Shown here: positions 46,066 through 55,366 of the stretch, piece after piece
How positions within the stretch are numbered: the first letter of the stretch is position 1
Layout of the letters: each line of letters opens with the position of its first letter
Assembly (NCBI GenBank): GCA_000503195.1
Contig: AYSC01000012.1
Coordinates: 1-64,000 of the forward strand
DNA: 64,000 nt
Origin: Blastomonas sp. CACIA14H2
Lineage (GTDB): Bacteria > Pseudomonadota > Alphaproteobacteria > Sphingomonadales > Sphingomonadaceae
Direction: 5' to 3'
Position numbers and translations under genes: made by a program
Notes under the pieces: generated by a model
The model's database searches: none
Told to the model about the DNA's origin: nothing
What the model saw: only the letters and a program-made list of their open reading frames with translations

Positions 46066-47564
46066 GTTGCGGGTTCCTTCTGGAAAAAGCGTTCGAGCGC
46101 AGCCTGCTGGTCGGCCGAAAGGTGCAGGCCCAGCTTGGTGCGGCGCCAGAGAATGTCCTCGGCGGTGACCGCCCATTCGTTGGTGACGAGATGCCGCACC
46201 TCGGCTTCGGTCAGGCCATGGCCGAAATGCTCGCCGCAATCGGACAGCACCCTGGCATCGCCCAGAAAACGCGCTGCGACCGTGCCATAGGTACGGATGA
46301 GCCGCTCGGCCCAGCCGGCTTCGAGGAACGGATAGCGCTGGCGCAGACCCGCGATCTGCTGCGCCACATCGTGAACGCCGAAATCGCCGCCGGGTAGGGG
46401 GCTAGCGTGCGTCCAATGGTCGCCGCGCAAGGATGGAACGCGGCTGGCGAGCTTGTCGACCGCCTCCTGACTGAGCGTGCGGAAGGTGGTGATCTTGCCC
46501 CCGAAGACCGAAAGCATCGGCGCGCCTTCATGCTCTTCAGTCAGCTCGAAGCGATAGCCGCGCGTTGCCGCTTCGGGCTTGCCCGACCCGTCGTCGACCA
46601 GCGGCCGTACGCCCGAATAGGTCCACACGACATCTGCGGGGGTGACGAGCCTGGCGAAGAAGCGGCTCGCGCCCTCGCACAGATAGGCGATTTCCTCTTC
46701 GCTCGCGACGATCGGTTCGCCCGGCTGCTGGTCGCGATCGGTGGTGCCGATCAGCGTGAAGTCCTGCTCATAGGGGATCGCAAAAAAGATGCGGCCATCG
46801 GGCAGCTGGAAGAAATAGGGGTGCGGGTGATCGAACAGCTTGCGCACCACGATATGCGACCCGCGCACCAGCCGGATCGACTGTTTGGGCCGCTCGCCCG
46901 ACTTGCGCAGGATGCCGAGCACCGAGGGGCCGGCGGCGTTGATGATCGATCGCGCGGTGAAATCGCCCTGCGGCGTCTCGATCCGCCAGTGATCACCGAC
47001 GCGCTCCAGCCTGGTCACCGGGCAGCGGGTGCGCACTTGTGCGCCATGATCGGCGGCATCGCGCGCGTTGAGCACGACCAGCCTCGCATCATCGACCCAT
47101 CCGTCCGAATAGACGAAGCCATGCACGAACTCGGGCTTGAGCGGTGCGCCCGCAGGATGCCGGTCGAGCCGGATCGTCTCGGTCGCAGGCAGCAGCTTGC
47201 GCGCGCCGATATGGTCATAGAGGAACAGCCCGAGCCGCAGCAGCCAGCGCGGGCGCAGGCCCTTGACCCAGGGCAGCACGAACCGCATCGGCCAGATGAT
47301 GTGCGGCGCGATGCCCCACAATATCTCGCGCTCGCCCAGCGCTTCGCGCACCAGACCGAACTCGTAATGCTCCAGATAGCGCAGCCCGCCATGGATCAGC
47401 TTGCTCGAATTGGACGAGGTGCCACTCGCCAGATCCTGCGCCTCGAGCAGCAGCACGCGCGCGCCGCGTCCTGCGGCATCGCGGGCGATGCCGGTGCCGT
47501 TGACGCCGCCGCCGATCACGGCGACGTCGAACGGGCTGGCCTCAGGATGCGGCGACTGGTCCAT
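46062..47564 (-). CDS. glpD: Glycerol-3-phosphate dehydrogenase (FAD)
   Basis: A 500-residue flavoprotein with the FAD motif VIGGGVNGTGIARDAAGRG, SSNSSKLIHGGLRYLE and VFGGKITTFRTLSQ, plus a C-terminal helical domain. It oxidises glycerol-3-P to dihydroxyacetone phosphate and passes electrons to quinone. Its start (ATG 47564) overlaps the monooxygenase stop as TGATG. Lying between a monooxygenase and its reductase, it is fully embedded in the sulfoquinovose operon. A longer frame back to 48080 is spurious. Confidence 0.93.
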   Translation of the reverse strand: MDQSPHPEASPFDVAVIGGGVNGTGIARDAAGRGARVLLLEAQDLASGTSSNSSKLIHGGLRYLEHYEFGLVREALGEREILWGIAPHIIWPMRFVLPWVKGLRPRWLLRLGLFLYDHIGARKLLPATETIRLDRHPAGAPLKPEFVHGFVYSDGWVDDARLVVLNARDAADHGAQVRTRCPVTRLERVGDHWRIETPQGDFTARSIINAAGPSVLGILRKSGERPKQSIRLVRGSHIVVRKLFDHPHPYFFQLPDGRIFFAIPYEQDFTLIGTTDRDQQPGEPIVASEEEIAYLCEGASRFFARLVTPADVVWTYSGVRPLVDDGSGKPEAATRGYRFELTEEHEGAPMLSVFGGKITTFRTLSQEAVDKLASRVPSLRGDHWTHASPLPGGDFGVHDVAQQIAGLRQRYPFLEAGWAERLIRTYGTVAARFLGDARVLSDCGEHFGHGLTEAEVRHLVTNEWAVTAEDILWRRTKLGLHLSADQQAALERFFQKEPAT

Positions 47565-48661
47565 CAGATCTCGAGCGGTCCGTGCTGGATGTGCGGCAGA
47601 ACGTAGCGCGCGAACATATCGGCTTCCTGCACATGCGGATAGCCCGAGAGGATGAACGCCTCGATGCCCTCGGCCTGATAGGCGCGCAACTTGGCGAGCA
47701 CCTGATCGGGCGTGCCGACGATCGCAGCGCCGCAGCCCGAACGCGCGCGGCCGATGCCGGTCCACAGATTCTCCTCGACAAAGCCGTCGCCATCGGCCGC
47801 ACCGCGCAGCTCCTGCTGGCGCTGGACGCCGTAATTCTTCGCATCGAGCGATTTTTCGCGGATCGCCTTGCCCGCCTCGTCGTCGAGCTTGGAGAGCAGC
47901 CGGTCGGCATAGGCGCGCGCTTCGTCCTCGGTCTCGCGGACGATGACATGCACGCGATAGCCGAACTTGAGCGTGCGGCCGTATTTGGCGGCGCGCGCCT
48001 TCAGGTCGGCGATATTCTCGCGCACCTTGTCCATCGTATCGGGCCACATCAGGTACACGTCGCACGCCTCGGCGGCGCATTCGCGTGCCTCATGGCTGAG
48101 GCCGCCGAAATAGAAGGCGGGGCATTTGCCGGACAATGTGGTGATGCGCGGCGGGTCGAGCTTCAGGTTGTAAAAGTCGCCCTGGAAATCGAGCGCCTCG
48201 CCGTTGAGCAAAGTTCGCACGATCTTCATGATCTCGGTCGCGCGGGCATAGCGGGGGCCGGATTCGATCTTCTCGCCCGGCATGTCGGACGAGATGATGT
48301 TGACGTTCAGCCGTCCGCCGGTACCCGAAGCGTTGGGGCCGAGAATGCGGTCGAGCGTCGCAATGCGGCGCGCGAGCTGCGGCGGCCAGTCCTCGCCCAT
48401 GCGCGTCGCCCAGAGCAGCTTGATGCGGCGGACCTGGGTGGCGACAGCCGCGGCGAACGCGGTGGTATCGAGCCCGAGCGAGTAGCCCGACGGCAGCAGG
48501 ATATTGTCGAACCCGCCTTCCTCGGCGCGCAGGACGATGTTGCGGCAATGCTCCCAGCTCGATTGCAGATAGGGGTCGGGAACGCCCAGGAATTCATAGT
48601 CGTCGTCGCACAGCGCCGAAAACCAGGCGATTTCGCATTGCTGATCAGGGGCTTGGGTCAT
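47564..48661 (-). CDS. smoC: FMNH2-dependent sulfoquinovose monooxygenase (SmoC-like)
   Basis: A 365-residue bacterial-luciferase-fold enzyme of the SsuD alkanesulfonate monooxygenase group. Residues equivalent to SsuD's active-site Trp, Arg, His, Arg and Tyr are kept: W206, R236 and H238 (GYRVHVIVRET), R307 and Y341 (SGYPH). The SsuD cysteine (SCEDAW region) is Leu here and the early His is Cys. SmoC converts sulfoquinovose to 6-oxoglucose and sulfite; the neighbouring sulfoquinovosidase, reductases and sulfite oxidase point to this substrate. ATG at 48661 with AAGGAA upstream. Confidence 0.78.
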   Translation of the reverse strand: MTQAPDQQCEIAWFSALCDDDYEFLGVPDPYLQSSWEHCRNIVLRAEEGGFDNILLPSGYSLGLDTTAFAAAVATQVRRIKLLWATRMGEDWPPQLARRIATLDRILGPNASGTGGRLNVNIISSDMPGEKIESGPRYARATEIMKIVRTLLNGEALDFQGDFYNLKLDPPRITTLSGKCPAFYFGGLSHEARECAAEACDVYLMWPDTMDKVRENIADLKARAAKYGRTLKFGYRVHVIVRETEDEARAYADRLLSKLDDEAGKAIREKSLDAKNYGVQRQQELRGAADGDGFVEENLWTGIGRARSGCGAAIVGTPDQVLAKLRAYQAEGIEAFILSGYPHVQEADMFARYVLPHIQHGPLEI

Positions 48662-48690
48662 ATTTCGGTTCCTTCGATCTGGCGCGGGGC

Positions 48691-48764
48691 CTTCGACAAG
48701 CTCAGGCTGAGCGGATAAGGTTTGAATGACAGCCCCAACCCCGCTCATGCTGAGCCTGTCGAAG
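48691..48764. repeat. Palindromic repeat inside the operon
   Basis: CTTCGACAAGCTCAGGCTGA (48691-48710, extending to 48714) is followed after 26 bp by its inverted near-copy CCGCTCATGCTGAGCCTGTC (48741-48760, extending to 48764). This is a familiar intergenic element of sphingomonad genomes. It fills the only real gap in the operon and forms a strong hairpin in the mRNA. Confidence 0.8.
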
Positions 48765-48778
48765 CATGCCGCGCAGCA

Positions 48779-49693
48779 TCAGGGCAGGGGCTCGCCGCGC
48801 GCGGCCACCAGCACCGCGTACCAGTCCTGCCGCGTCCAGCGCACCTTGAGCGCCGCTGCGCCCTCGGCGATGCGTTCGGCCTGTTGCGATCCGATGATCG
48901 GGATGATCCCCGCCGGGTGCGCCATCAGCCAGCTATAGGCCGCGACGCTGCGCGAGACTCCCTGCGCCTCGGCGACGGCATCGAGCGCCGCCGCTACCAG
49001 CCGATCGCGCGCGGTTTCTGCCGCGGCGAGGCGTCCACCGCCCAGCGGCGACCAGGCCATCGGCGTCAGGCCCATCATCATCGCCTGATCGAGTTCGCCA
49101 TTTTCGAAACAGGCGATCCGCAACGGGCTGATCTCGGGCTGGGTGGTGACCAGCTTGCTGGCCAGGAAGTGATCGAGCGCCGCGATCTGGTGGACGGTGA
49201 AGTTCGACACGCCAATCGAGCGAATCTTGCCTGCGCTCACCGCATCGTCGAGCACGCGCGCGACCTCCTGCGGGTGCGCGAGGATGTCGGGGCGGTGGAT
49301 CTGCCACAGGTCGACCATATCGACCTTCAGGCGGCGCAGCGAATTGTCGATCGCGGTGCGCAGATAGTCGGCACTCTGGTCATACGGCAGGGGGGGCAGG
49401 ATACCGCCCTTGGTCGCCAGCACCATGCGGCTGCGCAAGGCGGGATCGGCGGAGAGCACCTCGCCGAGCAGCGCCTCGGCATCGCCAAAGCCGCCCTGGC
49501 CGTCAAAGCCGTAGATGTCCGCGGTATCGAGGAAGTTGATCCCGGAATCGAGCGCGGCGTGCACGAGGCGCGCCGCCTCGGCCACGCTGCGGCCATTGTC
49601 GGCGAGCCGCCACATGCCCCAGGCAATGGGGGAAACCATGATGTCGCTTCCGCCAAGGGCACGAAAGGCGGGAGGCAAGGGCAGTTCGCTCAT
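48779..49693 (-). CDS. smoB: Aldo/keto reductase, SmoB-like 6-oxoglucose reductase
   Basis: A 304-residue AKR with the full tetrad D56, Y61, K95, H133 (FLDTADIYGF, ATKGG, QIHRP) and a C-terminal cofactor-binding PIIGSQQAERI. In the sulfo-SMO pathway SmoB reduces 6-oxoglucose, the product of SmoC, to glucose with NADPH. Identity rests on the operon: it lies between the LacI regulator (ATGA overlap) and the monooxygenase gene. Confidence 0.72.
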   Translation of the reverse strand: MSELPLPPAFRALGGSDIMVSPIAWGMWRLADNGRSVAEAARLVHAALDSGINFLDTADIYGFDGQGGFGDAEALLGEVLSADPALRSRMVLATKGGILPPLPYDQSADYLRTAIDNSLRRLKVDMVDLWQIHRPDILAHPQEVARVLDDAVSAGKIRSIGVSNFTVHQIAALDHFLASKLVTTQPEISPLRIACFENGELDQAMMMGLTPMAWSPLGGGRLAAAETARDRLVAAALDAVAEAQGVSRSVAAYSWLMAHPAGIIPIIGSQQAERIAEGAAALKVRWTRQDWYAVLVAARGEPLP

Positions 49694-50703
49694 GAAAAGG
49701 TCCTGTTTGGGGGCGCTACCGAGGCGCGTTCGACAAGTTGATGCGGAAGGCGGCGATGGGTGATGTCGCCGCCTGCAATGAGAATCTCGGTCGCGGTCCG
49801 CGCCAGTTCCGCCATCGGCTGGTGGATGGTGGTGAGCGGCGGCCAGACGGTGCGCGCGAGCGTGGTATCGTCGAAGCCTGCGACCGACAGCTCGGCGGGA
49901 ACGTCCATGCCGCGATCGTGCGCCACCGCGAGCACGCCGGCGGCCATATCGTCGTTCGAGGCGAAGATCGCGCTCGGCCTCTGCGGCAGATCGAGCAGCG
50001 CACGTCCGCCGCGCACGCCCGAATCGAAATCGAACTCGCCATCGCAGACCAGCACCGGATCATAAGGCAGCCCGGCGCGGTCGAGCGCGCGGCGATAGCC
50101 GAACAAGCGGTCGTCGGACGCCATGTGATTGGGATGGCCCTTGATGAAGCCGATGCGGCGGTGACCGGCATTGATCAGGTGCGTGGTCATGTCGTCGGCA
50201 GCCTGGGCGTCGTCCATGAACACGGAACTCGTCAACGCGTGGTTGGTGCCCGGCGAGATGCGCACGAACGGCACGTCGAGCGCCTCGAGCGCGCGCAGCA
50301 CCGGGTCGCAATCGGTGACGGGGGAGGACAGGATGATGCCATCGACATGCGTTTCGGTGACGAGGCCGCGCACCTGTTCGCCGACCTGCGGGTCGGCAAC
50401 GTCGACCGGCTGGGCAAGTAGGCGGATGCGGTTGGCGCGGCAGAAATCCCAGCAGCCGGTCTGGATCTGGAACATGTAATAGGGGCTGTGATTGTCGTAG
50501 ATCAGCGCGATCTGGTTCGACTTGCCGCCCGACAGGATGCGCGCCGCGACGCTGGGGCGAAAATCTAGGTCGCGCATCGCCTCTTCCACCCGATCGCGCG
50601 TCGCCTGGCTGACATAGGGATGGCCGTTGAGCACCCGGCTGACGGTCTTGACCGCCACGCCTGCCTTGGCCGCGACATCGCGGATGTTCGCCCGTTCGCT
50701 CAT
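49690..50703 (-). CDS. LacI-family regulator of the sulfoquinovose locus
   Basis: A 337-residue LacI/GalR protein: ANIRDVAAKAGVAVKTVSRV helix-turn-helix, hinge PSVAARILSGG, sensor domain with SAIFASNDDMAAGVLAV. Encoded within the operon it probably controls, with 4-bp overlaps on both sides, so its level would rise with induction. The recognition helix differs from the uronate LacI (AVKTVSRVLNG against SKKTVSRVINR). The ATG at 50703 is preceded by a longer, non-family frame. Confidence 0.88.
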   Translation of the reverse strand: MSERANIRDVAAKAGVAVKTVSRVLNGHPYVSQATRDRVEEAMRDLDFRPSVAARILSGGKSNQIALIYDNHSPYYMFQIQTGCWDFCRANRIRLLAQPVDVADPQVGEQVRGLVTETHVDGIILSSPVTDCDPVLRALEALDVPFVRISPGTNHALTSSVFMDDAQAADDMTTHLINAGHRRIGFIKGHPNHMASDDRLFGYRRALDRAGLPYDPVLVCDGEFDFDSGVRGGRALLDLPQRPSAIFASNDDMAAGVLAVAHDRGMDVPAELSVAGFDDTTLARTVWPPLTTIHQPMAELARTATEILIAGGDITHRRLPHQLVERASVAPPNRTFS

Positions 50704-52709
50704 CGCTCCAGCACCTCGATCAGGCCCGCGAACAGCGCCGCAAAGGCGCTGTCGGGGCGATAAAAGACCGGTGGCGCGCCGATCGGCGCGGCGATGCGGT
50801 GCGTGCCCGGCGCGTAATCCACGCCGCTCCACACATGCCGCCAGACGCCCGCACCGGGCAGCACGACATCGCGTGCCTGTGCACCCTGCTCGATCACCGG
50901 CGCCACCAGCAGATCGGCACCGTAGAGAAACTGGTCCTGCACCGTAAAGAGGGCGGGATCGTGGTGGAAATGCAGGAACAGCGGGCGCTGCGCGGGAAGG
51001 CCCTGCGCGCTCGCTTCGCCGCACAGGTGGCGGACATAGGGCGCGAGATGCGCGTGCACCCGGCTCCAGCGCGCAAAGCAGGCCATCAGTTCGGGCGTCG
51101 AATCATATTGCAGATTGTCGTCGGGTCGGTTGCCTTCATGGCTGCGCATGACCGGCGCGAAGGCGGCGAGTTCGCACCAGCGCCGCATCAGCTCTTCGGT
51201 GCGGACATTGCCGTGCAGCGAGGTATAGCCGCCGCAGTCCGAATGGCTGTACGCATTGCCGACCAGGCCCGCAGACAGCGCGCCGGTGATCACCGTGCCG
51301 ATGCCATCGTGCCGGGTGAAATCGACCGACTGGTCGCCCGCCCAGAGCAGCGGGCAATGGGCCTGCACGCCCGAAAAGCCGGCGCGCATGAAGAACACCG
51401 CATCGCCGGTGCGGCCCCGGCTCTCGACCGCGCGCGCGTTGACCTCGGCCCAGAGCACCGGCCAGCGGTTGTGCGCTTCCATCGGATCGGAGCCGTCGGC
51501 GAGGCGCAGATCGGTGGGCAGATATTCGCCGAAATCGGCCATCCAGCCGTCGATGCCGATATCCAGCATCTCGCGCCCCAGCACGCGCTCGGCAAACCAG
51601 GCGCGCGTTTCGGCGCGGGTGAAATCGACCACGCCGCAGTCGAATTCGCCGAAATCGACCAGATGCACGTCGTCGCTGTCGGTGCGAAGACAAAAATGGC
51701 CGCCGCCTGCCGCTTCGGCGAACAGGTCACCATCCACGGCAATATAGGGATTGGCATAGGCCATGAACCTCATGCCGCGCTGATGCAGGTCTGCAATGCG
51801 CGACTTGAGGTCCGGATAGCGCTGGGCACTGCGCTCTCCGTTATGCCAATCCCAGAACAGGCGACGGCCAAAGGTGGTTTCGCGGATTCCCGCCCAGTCC
51901 TCGCACCACAAGGCGGAGACGGCGGAGCCCGCTTCGATGAAACGTTCGAGTCGGTCAAAGCTCGATGCGCCCGATTTCAGCCCGACGATCGCGCCGCCGA
52001 TCGCCCAGTCGGGCAATGCGGGCTGGCGACCGAAGCGCTTCGACAGCGCGGAGACGAGTTCGAGCGGACCATCGGCGGCGAACAGCTCGAACCGCGCGGT
52101 GTCGCTCCACACGTCCACTGCATGGAAGCCGGGGTCGGTGAAATCGAGCACGCTGTAGCAGCTGGCATCGAGGTGCACCGCGATCCAGCGCGAGGTGAGG
52201 AAGGTCGGCTGCGGATAGTTGGTATTCCAATAGTCGCCGCCCGCCATGCCCTCTGCGTCCATGATGCGGGTGAGTTCGGTCGATTTGTCGCGGCCGACGC
52301 CGGGCTCGCTGGTCCAGATCGGGAAGGCGCGGCCATTCAGAGCGAGATAGCTCATCTGCTCGCCGCCGCCCCAGACGCATTCGTTCGGTTCGGCATGGAA
52401 GCGCACGCGCAAGCGGTCATAGCCGGGAAGCAGCGCGTTGATCGTCAGCTTATGGTCCTTGGTCGAAAGGCGCGCGACGGGTGCTCCGTCACGCATCAGT
52501 TCGATATCGCCATCGGCCTTGCGCCAGTCGCTCGGGGCGATCTCGTCGGCAGGCGAGTCGGAAATGCGGAAATTGCCGCGGAACATCATGATATCGGGAC
52601 GGCCCCGCGCCATGACCACCGCAGGACAGGCGGCGCGGTGACGCAGCACGATGTGATCTCCGAAAAGGAGATCGAACCCGTCATCCTGGGTGTGCACCCG
52701 CAGTTTCAA
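50700..52709 (-). CDS. smoI: GH31 sulfoquinovosidase
   Basis: About 669 residues, close to E. coli YihQ in length and collinear with it (MFRGNFRISD, GGGEQMSYLALNGRAFPIWT, GGDYWNTNYPQPTF). Nucleophile D392 (DGWMADFGEYLP) and acid/base D459 (LWAGDQSVD) are present. The sulfonate-binding set corresponding to YihQ Q262, Q288, R301, W304 and Y508 reads K245, E270, R283, W286 and Y495, the K-E-R-W-Y version known from Agrobacterium. It has no signal peptide, so it acts in the cytoplasm. I chose the TTG at 52709 (GAGGA eight bases upstream); GTG 52724 or ATG 52787 are alternatives, but the latter lies in the regulatory element. Confidence 0.9.
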   Translation of the reverse strand: MKLRVHTQDDGFDLLFGDHIVLRHRAACPAVVMARGRPDIMMFRGNFRISDSPADEIAPSDWRKADGDIELMRDGAPVARLSTKDHKLTINALLPGYDRLRVRFHAEPNECVWGGGEQMSYLALNGRAFPIWTSEPGVGRDKSTELTRIMDAEGMAGGDYWNTNYPQPTFLTSRWIAVHLDASCYSVLDFTDPGFHAVDVWSDTARFELFAADGPLELVSALSKRFGRQPALPDWAIGGAIVGLKSGASSFDRLERFIEAGSAVSALWCEDWAGIRETTFGRRLFWDWHNGERSAQRYPDLKSRIADLHQRGMRFMAYANPYIAVDGDLFAEAAGGGHFCLRTDSDDVHLVDFGEFDCGVVDFTRAETRAWFAERVLGREMLDIGIDGWMADFGEYLPTDLRLADGSDPMEAHNRWPVLWAEVNARAVESRGRTGDAVFFMRAGFSGVQAHCPLLWAGDQSVDFTRHDGIGTVITGALSAGLVGNAYSHSDCGGYTSLHGNVRTEELMRRWCELAAFAPVMRSHEGNRPDDNLQYDSTPELMACFARWSRVHAHLAPYVRHLCGEASAQGLPAQRPLFLHFHHDPALFTVQDQFLYGADLLVAPVIEQGAQARDVVLPGAGVWRHVWSGVDYAPGTHRIAAPIGAPPVFYRPDSAFAALFAGLIEVLER

Positions 52710-52771
52710 CGCGTTTTTCCTCACCCTTGGTCGCACTGTGGCGAAATGGTCGCAGCCATCGTCCGTTTTTC

Positions 52772-52790
52772 TGACACCGCTTGACATATC
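52772..52790 (+). promoter_or_regulatory. Shared element in the smoI/TonB divergent promoter
   Basis: TGACACCGCTTGACATATC. The form TGACACCG-N3-GACATATC recurs at 56973-56991. Read on the minus strand it shows two TGTC words exactly 10 bp apart. It overlaps a TTGACA that could be the -35 box of the TonB receptor gene. Probably the site of the LacI regulator encoded in the operon. Confidence 0.6.
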
Positions 52791-52885
52791 GAGCCGGTCA
52801 TAGCAGATCAAGCATCAATCGCGGCGACCAGATCAAGGGGCAGCAAGCCCCCGCTACGACCGCATTCTCGCAGGGAGAGGGTATC

Positions 52886-55228
52886 ATGAAGCTTTCCAGT
52901 CTATTGTCCGTCCGTGCCGCCGCGCTGTCCGCGACCGCGCTTTCGCTCGCCTTCGCCATGCCCGCGCACGCGCAGGACGCTGCCGCCGAAGACGATCAGG
53001 GCGGCATCACCGAAATCGTCGTGACCGCGCAGAAGGTCGCCGAAAACGTGCAGGACGTGCCGATCGCGATCACCGCGATCACCTCCGAGCGGCTCGAGAC
53101 CACCGGCGTCACCAGCCTCGAAGGTCTGACCCAGCTCGTCCCGTCGGTGTCGTTCCGCAAGGGCACGACCAGCGCCAATAGCGCCATCGTGATGCGCGGC
53201 GTCGGCACCATCACCTTCTCGATCGCCGCAGAGCCCAGCGTCTCGACCGTGGTCGACGGCGTCGTGCTCAGCCGCTCGGGTCAGGCGTTCATGGATCTGG
53301 TCGATGCCGAGCGTCTCGAAGTGCTGCGCGGCCCGCAGGGCACGCTGTTCGGCAAGAACGCGTCGGCCGGTCTCGTCAACATCGTCTCCAAGGGCGGCAC
53401 CGACACTCTGCAGGCCGAAGCCCGGCTCGAAGCGTTCGACGATGACGAATATCGCCTGCGCGGCGCCATCTCCGGCCCGCTCGCCGAGAACCTGACCGGC
53501 CGCATCACCGCCTTCTACGGCAGCTATGACGGCAACATCACCAATATCAACGGCGGCCGTCGCAACACCATCAATGGCTACGAACATTACGGCGCGCGCG
53601 GCATTCTCGATTACAACAATGGCGGCACGCGCTTCCGCTTCATCGCCGATTATTTCGAGGCCGACGACGATTGCTGCGCCGATGTCACCGGCGTCAGCCG
53701 CGGCGCGGTGCTCGATGCCGAGCTCGGTCTGCCCGGCGGCGTGGCGCGCGGCGTCAACCAGCGCTTCGTCAATCACAATCTCGTCACGCGCACGCTCGAC
53801 AAGCAATGGAGCCTGACCGCATCGGCCGATTTCGACGTGCTCACCGACCATGTGCTGAGCGCGATCCTGGGTTATCGCAACTGGGAGAATGTCGAGATCC
53901 GCGAAGGCGATTTCCTGCCGCGCGCGATCGTCGGCACTGGCGAACTGCACGACAATGGCGCAGTCCGCACCGAGCAGCTCTCGCTCGAAGTGCGGCTGGC
54001 GTCGGATCAGTCCAAGCCCTTCTTCTACCAGATCGGTGGCTTCATCTGGGGCTCGGACAACGAGCAGGACTTTACCCGCCGCAACATCACCTGCGCCACC
54101 TCGACCCTGCCGATCGATCCGATCACCGGCGGCCGTCCGTGCAACGTGAATGATCGCACCAACACCCTGTTCCCGACCGCGACCTCGTTCAGCGCGGTGG
54201 AATCGCGCAACTATGCGATCTTCGGCCAGGCAACCTATCGCCTGAGCGACATGTTCGCGCTGACCGGCGGCCTGCGCTACACCTGGGATGATCTCAGCTT
54301 CGTCCACACCCGCGCGCCGGGCGTGAATGCGACCACGGGTCTGCCCGCCACCGGACCCGGCGTCTCGGGTGCGCCTGCGGGCGGAACGATCGCTTCGGGT
54401 GGCAACGGCACCAACACCTCGCGCGGCGACAGCAGCAACGGCAACCTTTCGGGCCGCGCGGTGCTGCAGTTCACGCCCAGCGAGGACGTGATGCTCTATG
54501 GCAGCTATACCCGCGGCTACAAGGGCCCGGCGTTCAACGTATTCTTCAATCACACCGCGCCGACCAACGCGATCCCGATCGACGAGGAAACCTCCGACGC
54601 GTTCGAAATCGGCCTCAAGTCGCAGTTCCTCGACAACCGCGTACAGTTCAACCTGTCCGCCTTCACCGTCACCTATGACGGGTTCCAGGCGAACAATTTC
54701 GTGCTGCTCAATGGCGCGGTCGTCTCGAACCTGACCAATGCCGGTTCGGTGAAGAGCGAAGGCTTCGAGGTCGATCTGCTCGCGGTGCCGGTCGATGGCT
54801 GGACGCTGCGCGCGAGCGGCGCCTATGCCGACGCCACGGTCAAGCGGTTCAACCCGAACCCGGCGACCAACGCGCCCGATGCCCGCAACGGCACCCAGCT
54901 GCCGCTGGCGCCCAAGTTCACCTGGACCATCGGCACCAGCTACGAGCGCGATCTCGGCGGGTTCAAGATGTATCTCGACACCGATTTCCGCCATGTCAGC
55001 CGCCAGTTCTCCGACCTCGGCGAGCAGGGCCCGATCGCGGCCTATGGCATCTGGAACGGCAGCATCGGCTTCTCCGATCCGGAAGATAACTATCGCGTCA
55101 GCTTCCTGGCGCGCAACATCACCGATAAGGCCTATGCGCTGCTCAACGTCAGCGCCGGCCAGCGCCTGCAGATCCCGCGCGATGCGGACCGCTATTTCGG
55201 CATCAGCCTGCGCGCCCGCCTGCGCTGA
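52886..55228 (+). CDS. TonB-dependent receptor for sulfoquinovosides (inferred)
   Basis: A 780-residue outer-membrane receptor: signal peptide ending AMPAHAQD, TonB-box-like ITEIVVTAQK, plug (VPIAITAITSERLETTGV, LEVLRGPQGTLFGKNAS) and a barrel ending in GISLRARLR. The subtype is the common iron-complex or nutrient receptor class. It is divergent from the sulfoquinovosidase operon and shares its regulatory element, so transport of sulfoquinovose or sulfoquinovosyl glycerol is likely. ATG 52886 follows AGGGAGAGGG. A clear terminator ends the gene. Confidence 0.88.
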   Translation: MKLSSLLSVRAAALSATALSLAFAMPAHAQDAAAEDDQGGITEIVVTAQKVAENVQDVPIAITAITSERLETTGVTSLEGLTQLVPSVSFRKGTTSANSAIVMRGVGTITFSIAAEPSVSTVVDGVVLSRSGQAFMDLVDAERLEVLRGPQGTLFGKNASAGLVNIVSKGGTDTLQAEARLEAFDDDEYRLRGAISGPLAENLTGRITAFYGSYDGNITNINGGRRNTINGYEHYGARGILDYNNGGTRFRFIADYFEADDDCCADVTGVSRGAVLDAELGLPGGVARGVNQRFVNHNLVTRTLDKQWSLTASADFDVLTDHVLSAILGYRNWENVEIREGDFLPRAIVGTGELHDNGAVRTEQLSLEVRLASDQSKPFFYQIGGFIWGSDNEQDFTRRNITCATSTLPIDPITGGRPCNVNDRTNTLFPTATSFSAVESRNYAIFGQATYRLSDMFALTGGLRYTWDDLSFVHTRAPGVNATTGLPATGPGVSGAPAGGTIASGGNGTNTSRGDSSNGNLSGRAVLQFTPSEDVMLYGSYTRGYKGPAFNVFFNHTAPTNAIPIDEETSDAFEIGLKSQFLDNRVQFNLSAFTVTYDGFQANNFVLLNGAVVSNLTNAGSVKSEGFEVDLLAVPVDGWTLRASGAYADATVKRFNPNPATNAPDARNGTQLPLAPKFTWTIGTSYERDLGGFKMYLDTDFRHVSRQFSDLGEQGPIAAYGIWNGSIGFSDPEDNYRVSFLARNITDKAYALLNVSAGQRLQIPRDADRYFGISLRARLR

Positions 55229-55247
55229 TCGATCGGCAAGCGAAACG

Positions 55248-55282
55248 AAAAAGGGCCTCGGACGAAAGTCCGGGGCCTTTTT
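55248..55282 (+). terminator. Rho-independent terminator after the TonB receptor
   Basis: AAAAAGGGCCTCGGAC and GTCCGGGGCCTTTTT pair around a GAAA loop and end in five T residues, 20 bp after the receptor stop codon. Confidence 0.92.
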
Positions 55283-55366
55283 GCGTGCAGCGCATGGCCG
55301 CGCATTGAGAACAGCAGGCCGTCGCAGCCCATTGTCCCGCGCGTTGCGAGATGAGATGCTGCCCGT

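Noticed and set aside
43420-47564. Reading the region as an ordinary glycerol operon
   Set aside because: glpK and glpD are interleaved with flavin genes and coupled to monooxygenase and sulfoquinovosidase genes; no glpF or GlpR-type regulator is present.
50700-52709. Reading the GH31 gene as an alpha-xylosidase or alpha-glucosidase
   Set aside because: The sulfonate-binding residues and close collinearity with YihQ favour a sulfoquinovosidase.
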